Shown: in pieces, positions 10,506 through 22,299 of the stretch
Layout: the number at the start of each line of letters is the position of its first letter
Numbering within the stretch: position 1 is the stretch's first letter
Source of the DNA: Podocnemis expansa
Lineage: Eukaryota; Chordata; Testudines; Podocnemididae
Direction: 5' to 3'
Assembly: GCA_007922195.1 (NCBI GenBank)
Contig: ML681971.1
Span: 18,984,238 to 19,048,237, forward strand
DNA: 64,000 nt
Position numbers and translations under genes: made by a program
Notes under the pieces: generated by a model
The model's database searches: none
Told to the model about the DNA's origin: nothing
What the model saw: the letters and a program-made list of their open reading frames with translations, nothing else

Positions 10506-12590
10506 TTAAGGGGTGGGGGGGTAGCTATGGTATTGGGGTACTGGCTCTGTAGGCGGGCGTCGTTGTATTGTCAGCCCACAGCATTCCGACCTAAGTCCTG
10601 CTCCCGCGATTGGAGAAGGGGAAGAACCAGGAAGGATTGGGATGATTCCCACCGGTCCTGCCTTCCCTAGAGAAGGGGTGGGGGTTGGCCATCTGTGGCA
10701 GTGACGCCCTAGGGTCTCCCGCACCCTAAGGGTAAAGAGGGTGGCGGTGATCAGAGGGGCCCGTCCTTGTGAAAGGGGGAAGCCAAGGCCCACTTCTCGC
10801 CATGGGTAAAGAGGGAAGGAAAGGGACTGTCCCATCAGGGGGAATGGGGAACTAAGTCAGGGAGTGGGTCTGGGAGGGAGGAGGCCAAAGTATTTGGCCT
10901 CTCCTCGAGGATCCCAGGCTGTGCCGACCACAGAGAGGGTTTCAGGCGGAAACAAGACATCCCCCTCAAAGGGCAGGTCAAGAACTGCCTGCTGTGCGTT
11001 AGGGGGCGCTCTAGCCTCCCTAAGCCATGCTACCCTGCTGAGGGTAACCGCCGAGGCCATGGTGCAAGCAGCAGTGTCCACCGCATCGCATGCCGAAAGG
11101 AGGAGGTCTTGCGAGATTATGTTGACTTCCTCCAGGAAGGCATCATACTCTTCCCTGGCCTCAGGTGGAGGCATATTCCTAAATTTCCCGAGTGACTCCC
11201 AGACATCCAGCAATTATCTGCTGGTTATAGCCTAGTTGTTTGCCACTCATAATTGGAAGTCCGAATGAAGAATAAACCTTACGGTCTAGCAGATCCAGCT
11301 CTCTGGTTTCCCTGGAGGGGGGAGGGGGTCCCTTGGGGGTTCCCCAGCTCCCATTGCTATCTGGACCATGTCCCTGGGGGGAACTGGGTGGCCAGTGAGG
11401 GAGGGGTAGCCTGACTCGGATACCCGATACTTCACGGTCTCCGTATCCGAAACCAGGGAGACGGAACTTGGGCTCGGCCACCGGGAGCGTGAGGTCCCAT
11501 GAATTCGGGTGGGGTGGGACTGCTAAGGGTGCTGTTGAGGCGAAGGCCAGCCTGAAGAGGGTATCGGGAGGAAGACTCAAGGGCTCCACCTCCATACCTA
11601 CATGGGCTGTAGCTTGGCACAATAGGTCAAAATGTGTCAAAAGGTTTCCCGTAAAAGACTCCGGTGCCAGGGACAGAGTGGCACTGGTAGCCCGCCCTAG
11701 AGGAGAGGGAGTTCCCTGGGGGGACAATTCTTGTGGTCGAAACCAGAAAGATGATGGGGCAGATGTGCGGCACCAAGGCCATTTGGAGCCCCTAGAAGGT
11801 CCCTCTAATGGGCTGGAGATGGGGAAGGGGATCGAGATTCCTGGCCCGGTGCCGGCGGTGGAGTTGTGTCGGCCCCCGCTGGAGTGGAAGACAGGGGACT
11901 GTAAGGTGAGGATGAGCGTCCCGGGTGAACCCAGGCCTTTGAGATGAAGGCCAGTTTGCCCCTTCTGATTGGAGGTGGGGCAGGGGGAGTGGGGAGTATC
12001 AGCAGGGCTCGTGCTGCCTCCACCACTTCCTGGATGGACGGGATGAGAAGTGACTCTATTTGAGTCATGGGCAAGTCCTCGCTGGGGAAGGGAGGACTGC
12101 CCGGGCCGGAAGTGCCAAGGGTAGAGTCAGCCAGTGCCGGGGCGAGCTCAGCACCGGCGAGGCCGGGCTGTGCTGTGCCGTCAGTGCCGGAGATGACATG
12201 GCGCAGTGCCAAGGTGAGCCTGGCACTGACGGTGCCAGGCTAACTGAGGGCGACCTCAATTGGTGCCGAGGTGCTGAGGCGCCAGGTAGGAACTGTGGTG
12301 CCAGAGTCAGCACCAAGGTGGTGTGGCGGTGGCCAGCGGTGGCATGGTGCCACGTAGGCTCCGGTGCAGAGCAAGGTCTTGGTGCCGGGCAAGCGTACCG
12401 AGCCTCCTCCGAGGCTAGGGTGTGGTATTGCTGTTCCCTCTCCTTGATCATTCTGGGTTTGAAGGAGAGAGAAATGGAACACACCGAGACCATGTGGTCC
12501 TTGCCCAGGCACCTAAGGCACTTCCTGTGGGGGTCATCTCGGGGGAAGGCCTTGCCTCACTCGGCACAGGGTTTGAACCCCAGCATCATC
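10506..12590 (-). pseudogene. DIRS gag-like protein with LAP2alpha-type domain
   Basis: The start chosen is the ATG run near 12590. The N-terminus shows a zinc-knuckle-like pattern (FKPCAE, then KCLRCLGKDH and VSVC), but the second cysteine codon is TGA. The reading continues with frameshifts near 12.1-12.2, 11.75 and 11.2 kb, then an in-frame stop at 10857. The best-preserved part, about 11084-10929, reads CDAVDTAACTMASAV, VAWLREA and VLDLPFEGDVLFP. This is the helical pattern shared by DIRS gag proteins and the C-terminal domain of vertebrate LAP2alpha. The middle is proline-rich. Gag is the presumed RNA-binding structural protein. The gene is clearly dead. Confidence 0.72.
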
Positions 12591-12779
12591 ATCGACTTGA
12601 TGTTCCGGTCCAGTGTTGGGGACTCTCGTGGTGGAGTTAAATCCACAAAGAGATGTACCCAGCTGGACAGTGAGTCGAAGACAAAGAGACGGGCTGCTTG
12701 CGATTTGCAAGGAGCGGACGTTCCAATTCCAACACGCAAGGCGGAAGAAATGAAACTGAGGAAGGGGCGGGAAGGCGGC

Positions 12780-12929
12780 CGTATATATATAGCCGCGGGT
12801 GGCACGAGGGGCAGTGGCTGCCTCCCCTCTTCTGACAGGCTAGGACAAGTTTTTTCTGACCAATCCAGCGCTCCAGAACGGAGACACCTATTACTGAATG
12901 CATCCGAGCAGCGCTTGAAGAAGAACCTG
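12780..12929 (-). repeat. DIRS right (5') inverted terminal repeat
   Basis: The reverse complement (GCATTCAGTAATAGGTGTCT, CTTGTCCTAGCCTGTCAGAA, TATATATATA box) matches 4107-4270 with scattered differences. It ends near AAGAAGAACC without the 25 extra bases seen at the left end. The TATA-like run at 12782-12790 may lie in the element's promoter. Confidence 0.83.
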
Positions 12930-13413
12930 ATTTTTCTTCCCTGCCTTGTACATGTACATTACAATGCATGCCTGGTAACAGTGACTGGGATCTACGGCTC
13001 CTTTCTCTGTATGGAAAACAGGAATAATTTCAAGCAAAGAGCATGAGAAAACTCTTCTTTAGAAAATAAATAACAGTATGCTTTTGTGACGGAGGGTTCA
13101 GTTCAATGCCTGATACTTAGTGTTGTTTTAAAATACGTCTCTGCTCTGATGGAGCTATGCAATCTCCTTTCACTTGCTGCATGTTCCCTTTCAAAGTCAC
13201 CAATGAGTTGTTAATGAAGGGTAGAAGGGGCATAACTTGCCAGCAATTAATTTTTTCTGTATTTATCTGGTTGTTCTGGATGCACCTAAATTAGTCACCT
13301 ATCGTGTACATTATCCTGAGTCTTCCTCATCCCTCTTCAGGCTGGGTGAAGTTGACTTTATAGAGAGCATCAGCAGCTATGCCTCTGCTTTCCAATCTAC
13401 TCCCTTCCACACT
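12930..13413. other. non-coding, no feature recognised
   Basis: Flank of the DIRS element. A 79-codon frame (13237-13476) runs into the next repeat and is chance. Confidence 0.5.
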
Positions 13414-13550
13414 AAAACAAACAAGGAGTCTGGTGGCACGTTAGAGACCAACAAATTTATTTATCACAAAAATTAGTTAGTCTTTTAAGTGCCACCAGAT
13501 ACCTTGTTTGTTTTGCTGAACTAGACTAACACAGCTACCCCTTTGGAACT
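13414..13550. repeat. hairpin repeat, both arms
   Basis: Left arm AAAACAAACAAGGAGTCTGG...ACAAATTTATT and right arm TTAGTTAGTCTTTTAAGTGCC...TTGTTTGTTTTGCTGA are reverse complements. The right arm ends in CTACCCCTTTGGAACT. The loop region is shorter than in the 58531 copy. Confidence 0.75.
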
Positions 13551-14309
13551 TTAAATTTCATGCTGTTTTCTCCTTGATATATTTTGAGACTGCCTGTCAG
13601 GCTCCAGGCTGGTAACATACATAACTCTGTATTTCCTGGTTTTTAGACATTTCCAAGTGTTGGCTTAACTTAAACCTATACCAGAGAAAAAATAGAAAAT
13701 TAAGTCACTTTGAGTTTTTACTGATGTTCAGCAAAATGTATGAATTTTCAGCAGAATTGCTGGACCACTCAAATAAATGAAAATACTGATTAAGAAAATC
13801 AATACATTATATTAGGTAGTCTAATTTACTATTAGCATATACATATTTAAGGGTAAACATGTGACTGTCTACCAAAGTAAGGTAATTTAGAGGAAGACAG
13901 ATGCATGCACACACAACACATATATCTGCATATGTATATTTACAGTTCATAAATAAACCAGAGTATGAAACTATTATTTCCTTCAGCTATTCATTGCTTT
14001 TTTCCTGGCCTCCTGTCCCTGATATAAACCCTGATAGTACCTGGAAAACTGAAGTTAATCTTTTGCATCAGGTTTTTTTCACCCATTTTTTTTTTTTAAT
14101 AATAGTGATCAATTCATGGGAAGTTTTGAACAAAACCAGAATGGAAAACAAAAGGTCTAGATGTAAGCCTATCACCCTTGCATGTTCAGGAAGTGTCTAA
14201 ACAGTATTTGGAAACCCTGACTGTGTATTAAGTTTTCCAGATCTCTGGATTTGCATTGCAATACAGTCTCCTGAGTCTTGCAAATAACTCTAGAGGCAGT
14301 TTGACAGGA
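13551..14309. other. non-coding, no feature recognised
   Basis: AT-rich sequence with only chance frames. Confidence 0.45.
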
Positions 14310-14515
14310 GGGATTAATTTACAAAGGCACTGGGGCACCTAAAGATGCAGATAGGCACCTACTGGATTCTATATACATATCTAAGTGAGTTAATGTTTTT
14401 CAGTGGGATTTTAGGCACCTAACCTGATTTGGCATACTCATTACTCCACCTGGACACTATCTACATCTTTAGGTACCTAAGTATTTTGGAAAATCTGGCC
14501 CTAGGTACTCAATAG
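14310..14515. repeat. old interspersed repeat, AGGCACCTA family
   Basis: Repeated AGGCACCTA / TTAGGCACCTAA words and an ending like GAAAATCTGGCCCT recur near 43060-43390 and 60945-61045. An ancient dispersed repeat is likely; its class is unknown to me. Confidence 0.45.
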
Positions 14516-17500
14516 CTTTAAACTGTTCTAATTTATTACAGCTTTGGATATTACTCTATGCTGCAGTGTCACATGGGAGAAGAGCTGGATCTGAAACAAG
14601 CTTACATTCCTAAACTTTGCTGGTACTAAGGGGCATGTCAGGACATGAACTCAAATGATCCTGTGGGGTCTGGTTGCTAATGTCATCATGGCCCAAATCA
14701 AAACCACAACAGCTGCAAGTCAATAGAAGTTTAAAGTCTCGGTCTGGATCCAAATTGTTCAGCTCTGTTTACCTCAAATATTATAATACTGCAACAGAAG
14801 CCAAACACATGCCTAAGTGGAAGAATAAGACTATGATTTCCTTGGGATCCCCCAGGAGCTCATTGGGTGGATTTTGAATTGCAGGCAAACAGCTGCCTGC
14901 GACTCTAATTTTAAATTACAGTCATTGATGAGGATTAATAACTTCCACTACGTGTTCACCTTTGTAACAGCAATGCCCCTGAGCTTGGGTACTGATTGCA
15001 TTGGCATGAACCAGAGACGGTGTTGAAAGGGATTGAGCAAACTTCCCCAGTTCCCATATGTCAATCCTGAATTGCAATACTGTTGCTATTTCAGTCATAA
15101 ACCCCAGCAGATTCCAGTGTTGGTGCAGCGTTAGACTGACATTCTTATGTGTTAAAGACCAATGACATGGCAGTAAAGACGCTAAACTAGCTTGTGACCT
15201 GAACAGCCTCAGACCCCAGATATCCATAGATGACAGGTAAATAGAAATCAGGACATGCTAATTTATTACCTTATCCAAATCCCATGAGCTCTATTGGACT
15301 TTTTCAATTGTCTTCAGTGGGCTTTGGATTAGGCCTATGTTGATACCAATGTATATGGCAAATAGCAAGCTTGGGTTCCTCAGATTAAATGCCAAGTTGG
15401 TCTGACCATTCATAGCCCCCCTTTCTATGGCAGTCATGAGTGCACAACTCCTCTGCAAAGCCATCTATTTTCTTACAAACCTGAATATGGAATTAGATGG
15501 TCAAGTTTGAAAACTTACTGCTGCGGTGTCTCAGCATGAAGAGTATGTGATTTTCCTGCCTCAAAGAGTTTACCATCCTAAGGCATGAATATGTATAGTG
15601 CAAATAACAGGTCACCATCATTTCATGCCATGCTATTAATAATGCCTATGAACTATTCTATAGCAACTGCTCCCATTATATCCAAAGTAGGTTCCATCAA
15701 TCAACTAGAGATTTCAGGAATAGTGGCAGGAAAACATTGCCTGTAGGGGGGGGGGCAGCCTGAAACAGGAACAGAGACAGGAATAAACAATGGGGGCTAA
15801 AGGAGCAGACAAAAGAGTTGCTGGCGCAGCATGTCTACCTGTGCTGGAAAACCCCCCTCTTACATGCAGTGCAGACATACCTAAGGGGTTTGGGAAGGAG
15901 GGCAAAGATGTTTGCTGGAGAGGTGTTGTGAGGTACTTTAAAAGTGAGGAGAAGTCTGAGCTATATGGAAAAGTAGATGGGAAGCTAGTGGGAAAATTTA
16001 AGATGAGAGGTGGGGAAAAATTTTTGAGAGGAAGTCATAGGAGAATTGTGGTATGTTGGCAGTAAGAATTCAAGGAGTCAAGTAAAATAAGAAAGGAGCA
16101 GTTGTTACTGGGGCAGATCCAGAGATGAGCTAAGTGCCTGCAATTCCTCTCACAACCACTAGGTCCTCAGCTATGCAATAGCACTTTTAACTATTTGATT
16201 GCTGTTAGTGAACGCTACATGCACATGACACTTGACAGATCTTTAGCAGATGCTACAAGCCATACAAATACAAAGCTCTTATGCAGCCAAGGCAATAACT
16301 TTACAATGATTTACGAGGATTTGCAAATTACATGATGACTTAGAAATTGGCTTTGTTATAGATAAAACATCACCACCATAATTAATGCTTACATTGATGC
16401 TCAATTTCATTTGGAAATATACATCCACAATACTAAACAGAATGAAAAATTCATTGTTGAATGAATATTCAAAAGGTTTTTAATATCACTCCCTACTATT
16501 CCTCCCCAATCCCAGCCCTCTGGTGAGAGAGGTCTAATTAGTTTTAGTGTTTGTAGTGATAAATAGAAAAAAGTCAAAAGCATATCAAGAAGATGCATTA
16601 AAACCAGGGTGACTAAAGTATAATTTCCTTTTAATGGCTGTGAGTCTGTTCCCATTGAGTATGTACAATACTTACTTGTTAGAGAGCCTGAGTCTTGTAT
16701 GAAAGTCACTGTCAAAACTCCCTTGGACTGAAATAGAAGAAGGTTGGCACCAGGCTTGTGACCACTTGAATCTCAGTTCAGTCCTCATACAAGGCTTCGG
16801 GTGTGACTTAAGTCCTAAGACTTGTGGTGGGCTAAGTCTATCAGAAAGACACCTGCAAGGATGGTTAGCAAGTATGATTTTGTCATAGGAACAAGAGATG
16901 TGGGTTTGTCCAAAAGTGGTCATGTTCTATGGAGAACTCTGTGTGAACAGAGCCTGGGTAACGCTCAGTTCATGGCACTCAATGAAACACTTTCACCTCT
17001 GAGATGAAGTAACTATTGCACAAGGGATATTTTACTCTTTTTGTGGGTATGTATTACAAGGTTTGTGGTATCAGGGACTCCACTGACCCACAAGAGAATG
17101 CAGTGATGTTGGGCCTGATTCCAGGTAGAATTTGAGTCTATATGAATGCAGATTTTGCTGCATGGTCCTTGGTGTGGTTACTGTAATTTTATAAGATGTG
17201 GGCAGAAAATGACCTTTCCTTAATACATGAGTAAACACCAATCAACCCCATAGTCTGTTATAAAGTGCTTGCCCAGTTGTTGCAGTTATGGTCTGAAATA
17301 CTATCTCCAGGCTCTAAACCTAATAATTTTTCCTCACATCTAAATAAAAATAATTTTCCAAGAAACACATATAGGGTCAGATTCTACTTTCATCAACATC
17401 ACAGGAGATACTCCAGCTCTTACACCCATGCAATAGACCCCTGAATTATAGGGATCAGTCCCAGTGGGCTGTAACTGATCCTGGGAATGAATCATGGCTC

Positions 17501-18175
17501 CCATTGACTTTGCAAGGCTCCGAAGCAGGCCTTGGGAGCCTGCTTAGGATTGGGTGGAGTGCTCTGTGCTCTGCCTGTGCCCCCAATACATCCATTCCCA
17601 CCCATCCCTCTAAAGTAACAGATGAACATTCCTTCATTGTGGAGGTATCCTAACTTTGTCCTTTTCCTTTTTTCCCCCGTATAGTAGGGGCATAAAATGG
17701 CCACTGTAGAAGGAAAACCTCTATGACTTCAGAAGCACTCTGTAAGCCAGGGGGCACTGGAGAAAGTGGTCTCAAAGACTTAAGTGCAATTGTTTAGGTT
17801 CTGACCCTAACACCTGAGCACTTCATAATGTGATATATCCACAGAAAGTCTCCAAAGCTTACCCAGTGGCACCCTTTATCAGTAAATAAGGAGTTTAGAG
17901 GCACAAGATATTGAGTTATAGAGCCAGGGTGTGGCACTCAAATCTAAAAAATCTCTAGCTATAAAACATGAAGGTTTGGGATCCTCTTACATACCAACAG
18001 ACTAAACCAAAGAGAAAGAAAAGAAAATTCAATATTGCTCCCTGCTCCTGACATTGCAGTGTCATTTAGGATGTCATTAGGGTTCTGGGTTCAAAATTGC
18101 AAGATTGGACCTTAGCCTTTTAAATGACCAAGATTAACCGACTATTGGAGCAGTCTGGCCATCCATTTCCAGTTA
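14516..18175. other. 3.7 kb without recognised genes
   Basis: Mostly unique-looking AT-rich DNA. Short frames (for example 15790-16065, 16407-16715) show no domains, no codon conservation and no flanking splice logic. A G10 run lies near 15750. Confidence 0.45.
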
Positions 18176-19328
18176 TAGAATCATAGAATCATAGGGTTGA
18201 AAGGGACCCCATGAGGTCTAGTCCAACCCCCTGCCAAAAAAAGCAGGACCACTCCCATTAGATCATCCCAGTCAGGGTTTTGTCCAGCTGGGCCTTGAAC
18301 ACCTCCAGAGATGGAGATTCCACCACCTCCCTAGGCAGCTTATTCCAATGCTTCACCACTCGCCTAGTAAGGAAGTTTCTCCTAATATCCAGCCTGGATC
18401 GCCCCAGCTGTAACTTGAAACCATTGCTTCTCGTTCTGCTCTCTGTTACTACCAAGAACAGTCAAGCTCCATCCTCCTTGGAGCAGCCCTTCAAGTAGTT
18501 GAAGGTTGCTATCAAATCCCCCCTCAATCTTCTCTTCTGCAGGCTAAATAAGCCTAGTTCCTTCAGTCTTTCTTCACAGGGCTTGTGCTCAAGCCCTTTG
18601 ATAATTTTTGTTGCCCTCCTCTGGACTCTCTCTAATTTGTCCATGTCCTTTTTGTAGTGGGGAGCCCAAAACTGGACACAGTATTCCAAATGTGGCCTCA
18701 CTAGTGCAGAATAGAGGGGAATGATCACATCCCTCGATCTGCTGGCAACACTTCTTCTGATGCAGCCCAGTATGCCATTGGCCTTTCTGGCAGCAAGTGC
18801 ACACTGCTGACTCATATCCAGCTTCCCATCCACCATGACTCCCAGGTCCTTTTCTCCAGTGCTGCTGTTTAGCTGATCAATCCCCAGCCTGTAGCAGTAC
18901 ATGGGGTTTTTTTGTCCCAAGTGCAGGATTTTACACTTGTCCTTGTTGAACCTCATGAGATTCCTCTTGGCCCACTGCTCCAATTTGTCTAGGTCTCTCT
19001 GAATCCTGTCCCTGCCCTCCAGGGTGTCTAACGTTCCCCCCAGTTTGGTATCATCCGCAAACTTACTAAGTGTGCAATCTATCCCATCATCCAGATCATT
19101 AATGAAAACATTGAACAGAACTGGCTCCAGGACCGACCCCTGGGGCACGCCACTCATTACTGCTTGCCAACTTGACATGGAGCCATTGATTCCTACACGC
19201 TGAAACCGTTGATCTAGCCAGTTTTCTATCCACCTTACAGTCCACGCATCTAACCCATACTTCCTTAATTTGCCAGTGAGAATGCTGTGGGAAACTGTAT
19301 CAAAAGCCACCTGCCTCTCCAGATTCAT
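18176..19328 (-). mobile_element. CR1 LINE, 5'-truncated
   Basis: The plus strand starts with TAGAATCATAGAATCATAG, the complement of the short tandem tail that ends CR1 LINEs. The body reads as the C-terminal half of the CR1 polyprotein and breaks off at about 19328, the usual 5' truncation of LINE copies. Confidence 0.93.
18258..19328 (-). pseudogene. CR1 reverse transcriptase, C-terminal part
   Basis: One frame is open for 289 codons to a TGA at 18462 and then continues in frame to 18258. It enters at [11 protein letters not shown], has [14 protein letters not shown] near residue 59, and the catalytic FADD in [14 protein letters not shown] near residue 90. The CR1 thumb and C-terminal segments follow ([23 protein letters not shown]). 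After the stop (a likely TGG to TGA change) the text [16 protein letters not shown] completes the normal CR1 end. The endonuclease and first ORF are lost. The enzyme copies CR1 RNA at nicked target DNA in active relatives; this copy cannot. Confidence 0.93.
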
Positions 19329-20720
19329 GTGTCAACATATTTTCTTGCCAGGTTTACTGCTACTTAAAGACTTGTTTGAATGTATGATATGCAATAGTCT
19401 CTTATTTTTCAGCTGACTTTTTTCTCTCTATTTTGTTTTTCCATTGGAACTCTGTTGGGAATTTTGGGTGCATTGTCAGATATGCTAAAAGCAGGCAGGG
19501 TTCTTCTGTATCACACCTGACGTAGTTTCAGTGCTGCAGTTACTATGCAGAAAATTGCTGTCATGGAAATGTGATCAGTGAGCAGAGCATGGCACTGCAT
19601 GTTCACAGCCCACCTGTGGAGTTGATATCATGTTGCGCTTGTTGTGCCCTTTGAGATACTGAAGACTAATACAGAATGGTGTTGTTATTTTTCTTGCATT
19701 GAGCCATTTTCAAAAGTTTGGAATGATGTAGCATTTATGGATGCTATGATATGGAAAGATTTGGACTTTCAAAGGACTCTGCTAGATAGCCACTCATATA
19801 CCATTACAAGTGAATGTGAAATTGGTCCCTAATTCCCTTAGGCTCCTTTAAAACCTGCAACAAAAATGTTGGGCTGTAAAATCCTTGAGAATGTTATTTC
19901 TTCCACCCTGTATCAGCATAACCAGACTGAGTAGCGTGCACAGGAAGTCATGAAATTGGACTGCACTTGTAATAAGTCAAGACATTTTATAGGATTTCTG
20001 GGGTTTTCCTTCTCTTGCCCCAGCTAGAACAGACTTTTACACTATATTGTGCTTCTTCCCATTCCAATTTTATCCAGAACCTGGCATTGCAGAAGCTAGT
20101 AAATTAACAGACAAAACATTTACTTCTTAAAGAATCTCAACTAAGTTTGGCTGTGAGTGTGATTAGCAAAATAGACAATGGGGCAGGAGTGCACATAGGC
20201 AGTCAATGTTCTTGCTTCTTCCAAAGCTATTTATTAATGTTTACAATTTCAGAGCTTCTCAGAGCTGTGTAAAGTCTTTGGATTTCTGATGCCCATTAAA
20301 GTAAATAGGAATGATCATCATTATTTGTATACCATTGTACTGAGTAGCCCTAGTCACAGCCCATGACTCCACTTTGCTAAGCATGTATTAATATTGAACA
20401 ACACGTCAGTAAGCCCTGTGGAGCTTACAATATAAATATAGGACAAGAGATGGATATAAAGAGATGGTGGAATGCAAGGAACCAATGAAACAGCGGTGGT
20501 TGAGACAGTAGGTAATGGTCACAGCATGCCAGCAGCCTAATCATTGCCAAGAATTTTGTAGGCATCACAGAGAAGGTGAGTTTTTTGAGGAAGGACTTGA
20601 AGGAGGATAATGAGGTAACTGTGGATGTTTATGGAGAGCATCTGCAAGTGTGTGAAGCAGCCTGGAAGCTAGGTATCCAAACTCTCCTGAGTTGCTAAGC
20701 ATCTTCATATGGACCATAGG
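19329..20720. other. non-coding, faint repeat traces
   Basis: No genes seen. Around 20225-20450 there is an AGCTTACAATATAAATATAG-type stretch resembling an old dispersed repeat whose GAGCTTACAATCTAA-like words also appear near 36450. Nothing else is supported. Confidence 0.4.
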
Positions 20721-21110
20721 CATGTGTGGCAAGGTTTCTGGGCCAAGAGCTGACTATCCCGCCACACAAATCCTCACCAAAGTGTGACCTAAACAGTGGC
20801 TCAGTTAACAAGAGAAGCAACTGCTGAAAGGGTAATTAGAGGGAGAGGCAACCTCTGGAGCTGCGAGCAGATAAATGAAGAGGAAGGAAGTCTGGAAGAG
20901 GGGGGAGTGGGGGAGTCTGAAGGAGGGCAGAACTACCTGTTGATAATACAGCTCCTTTTCTCCCCAGAAGTAGTAGGGGGAAGTTGAGTGGGACTTATAA
21001 ATAGTACTATAGGCAATAGCTTGCTGGAACACTATAATAAAGCACAGTGGTGGTGAAAGTGGCTTAGAATAACCATGGCCTGTACCAAGGCGAGAGTGAC
21101 TCACATGATA
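20721..21110 (+). mobile_element. possible LTR fragment
   Basis: Begins near TGTGTGGCAAGG, holds a TATAAATAG box near 20996 and an AATAAAGCAC polyadenylation-like signal about 45 bases later, and ends near GTGACTCACA. The TATA-to-AATAAA layout is LTR-like. No duplication of flanking bases was found. Confidence 0.3.
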
Positions 21111-21293
21111 TAAACCAGAGAATGTATGTTAGCTAGAGTTAGTGAGATGAGTGGGTCTTAAGATGTCCCATGGTTGTTTCAAGGTTATTCCAAGTTGTAA
21201 AGAGACTGCAAGATGGCTGCTCCCACAGCAGCCAAAAGGGCTGCCCCTGCAGAACTGCCACTCAAACAAGAAGGGAAGGGGTGGGGCAAGAAG

Positions 21294-21300
21294 TATAAAA
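21294..21300 (+). promoter_or_regulatory. LTR TATA box
   Basis: AGTATAAAAG in a GC-rich context. The same core and neighbourhood, including the GGAGGCAG / GGGGAGCTCAGT words just downstream, occur in the minus-strand LTR at 46243-46249. Confidence 0.65.
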
Positions 21301-21451
21301 GCCAGGCTGGGGAGCTCAGTCCAGCCCTGGCCACCAGAGGAGGAGGATGCCTCTATTCAGGCTCTGCAGCCTCAGCCCTTCCTCCGGCAGAGGAGACCTG
21401 GGCGTACCCGTCGGCCTCCAGCCCTATGCAGGGATGGCTGGCTTGGGCCTC

Positions 21452-21765
21452 CCATGGCGGGTGCCCCAGGGGAAAACCCCCTGCCGCGGGAGATGGACAA
21501 GCTGTGGCTGCCCGAACCGCAGAGCCCCCCAGGTTACTATGAGGGCCCGGAATGGCTGGAACGGACCCCCACACCTGCAGGAGAGGACCCGGAGGAACTG
21601 CCCCTGGCTCCACCCAACAAAGACCCCTCCCCAGGAGAGGACCAGGAGGAAATACCCCTCACCCCCAGCCATGACAAGCGGCCGGAACTGCCTCCGGAGG
21701 AGATGACGGGCGCCCCAGAACTTCTGGACCTCCTGCCACCAGATGCCTGGGAAGGCCTTTACTAG
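21452..21765 (+). CDS. LTR-internal ORF with EELPLA-type repeats
   Basis: The same frame is open from 21151 to TAG at 21765 (204 codons). The ATG near 21452 is the first in this frame after the TATA box. The protein is acidic and proline-rich, with repeated units (DPEELPLAP, DQEEIPLTP) and an end DLLPPDAWEGLY. The LTR at 45097-46368 holds a related reading (LEELPLAEEPEGLPDLPPPD, EMEGFYNLPL) in the corresponding place. After the TAG the copy still reads PLSEYP, matching PLGDYPEE there, so the stop is probably secondary. I recognise no domain. It may be a genuine LTR-encoded protein or a conserved non-coding leader that happens to stay open. Confidence 0.4.
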
Positions 21766-22299
21766 GTACCCCTAAGCGAGTACCCCAATGTCGCAGAAGA
21801 GGGCGTAGACCAGGTACTGATGGGAGATGGGGAGGGCAGTAGCCCAGGGGAAGTTTACCCCATACCAGGGTCAGCGTGTTGCGGTCAGATCCCCGCTGAC
21901 CCCCTGACTTAATGTCTGGCCACTGTTAGGGCCCTGGGATGGGACACGGTGGAGTAGGGCGGGCCTGTGTCCTCCCTCCTCCTCTCCCCTTTCCTCGGGA
22001 CATTGACCCCGAATATTCCCCGACCTCATTGGACCCCTGTTTTCAACGAGTCTCATTGACTGAATGCCCGGGTAGGGGCCCAGGGCTACGGGTGAACCAT
22101 CTTACCCAGCCCCTAGACTGCTAGTTGCCCCTCGTGGGGCTAAAACAAACTACCCATCCCGTCCTCTGGGCAAAGGGTGGAATTACTGAACCACTTGAGT
22201 GAATAACTCCCCAATTTGCCCACCAGGGGGCAGCTTCCTCTTGGGGCAGACCGAGTGCCCGCCTACACAAGTATTTCCTGTTAGCTAATGGCATATGTC

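Larger units (their letters stand above)
4083..12929 (-). mobile_element. DIRS-type retrotransposon, degenerate, interrupted by a gypsy element
   Basis: The two ends are inverted repeats of each other over about 150 bp (4107-4270 against 12780-12929). An internal block at 4330-4440 complements the outer left terminus, and the minus-strand gag carries a LAP2alpha-like domain. Inverted ends plus an internal complementary region beside the 3' end is the published layout of DIRS1-type tyrosine-recombinase retrotransposons. The expected reverse transcriptase/RNase H and tyrosine recombinase are not recognisable. Where they should be there is about 1.5 kb of unreadable sequence and a 4.5 kb Ty3/gypsy insertion. 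The copy is dead, and was either a non-autonomous derivative or deleted during or after the gypsy insertion. Confidence 0.82.
21213..22267 (+). mobile_element. solo LTR with internal reading frame
   Basis: Runs from ATGGCTGCTCCCAC to GTGCCCGCCTACA and is flanked by CAAG on both sides (21209-21212 and 22268-22271). Alternatively there is a 5-bp duplication with one mismatch. It has a TATA box at 21294, a GC-rich leader and about 1.05 kb length. No internal retroviral genes adjoin it, so it is a solo LTR. The class (gypsy or ERV) is not decidable from the LTR alone. Confidence 0.68.

Noticed and set aside
12060..13046. 328-codon plus-strand frame
   Set aside because: It is the antisense shadow of the DIRS gag and runs across the inverted terminal repeat into flanking DNA; no domain.
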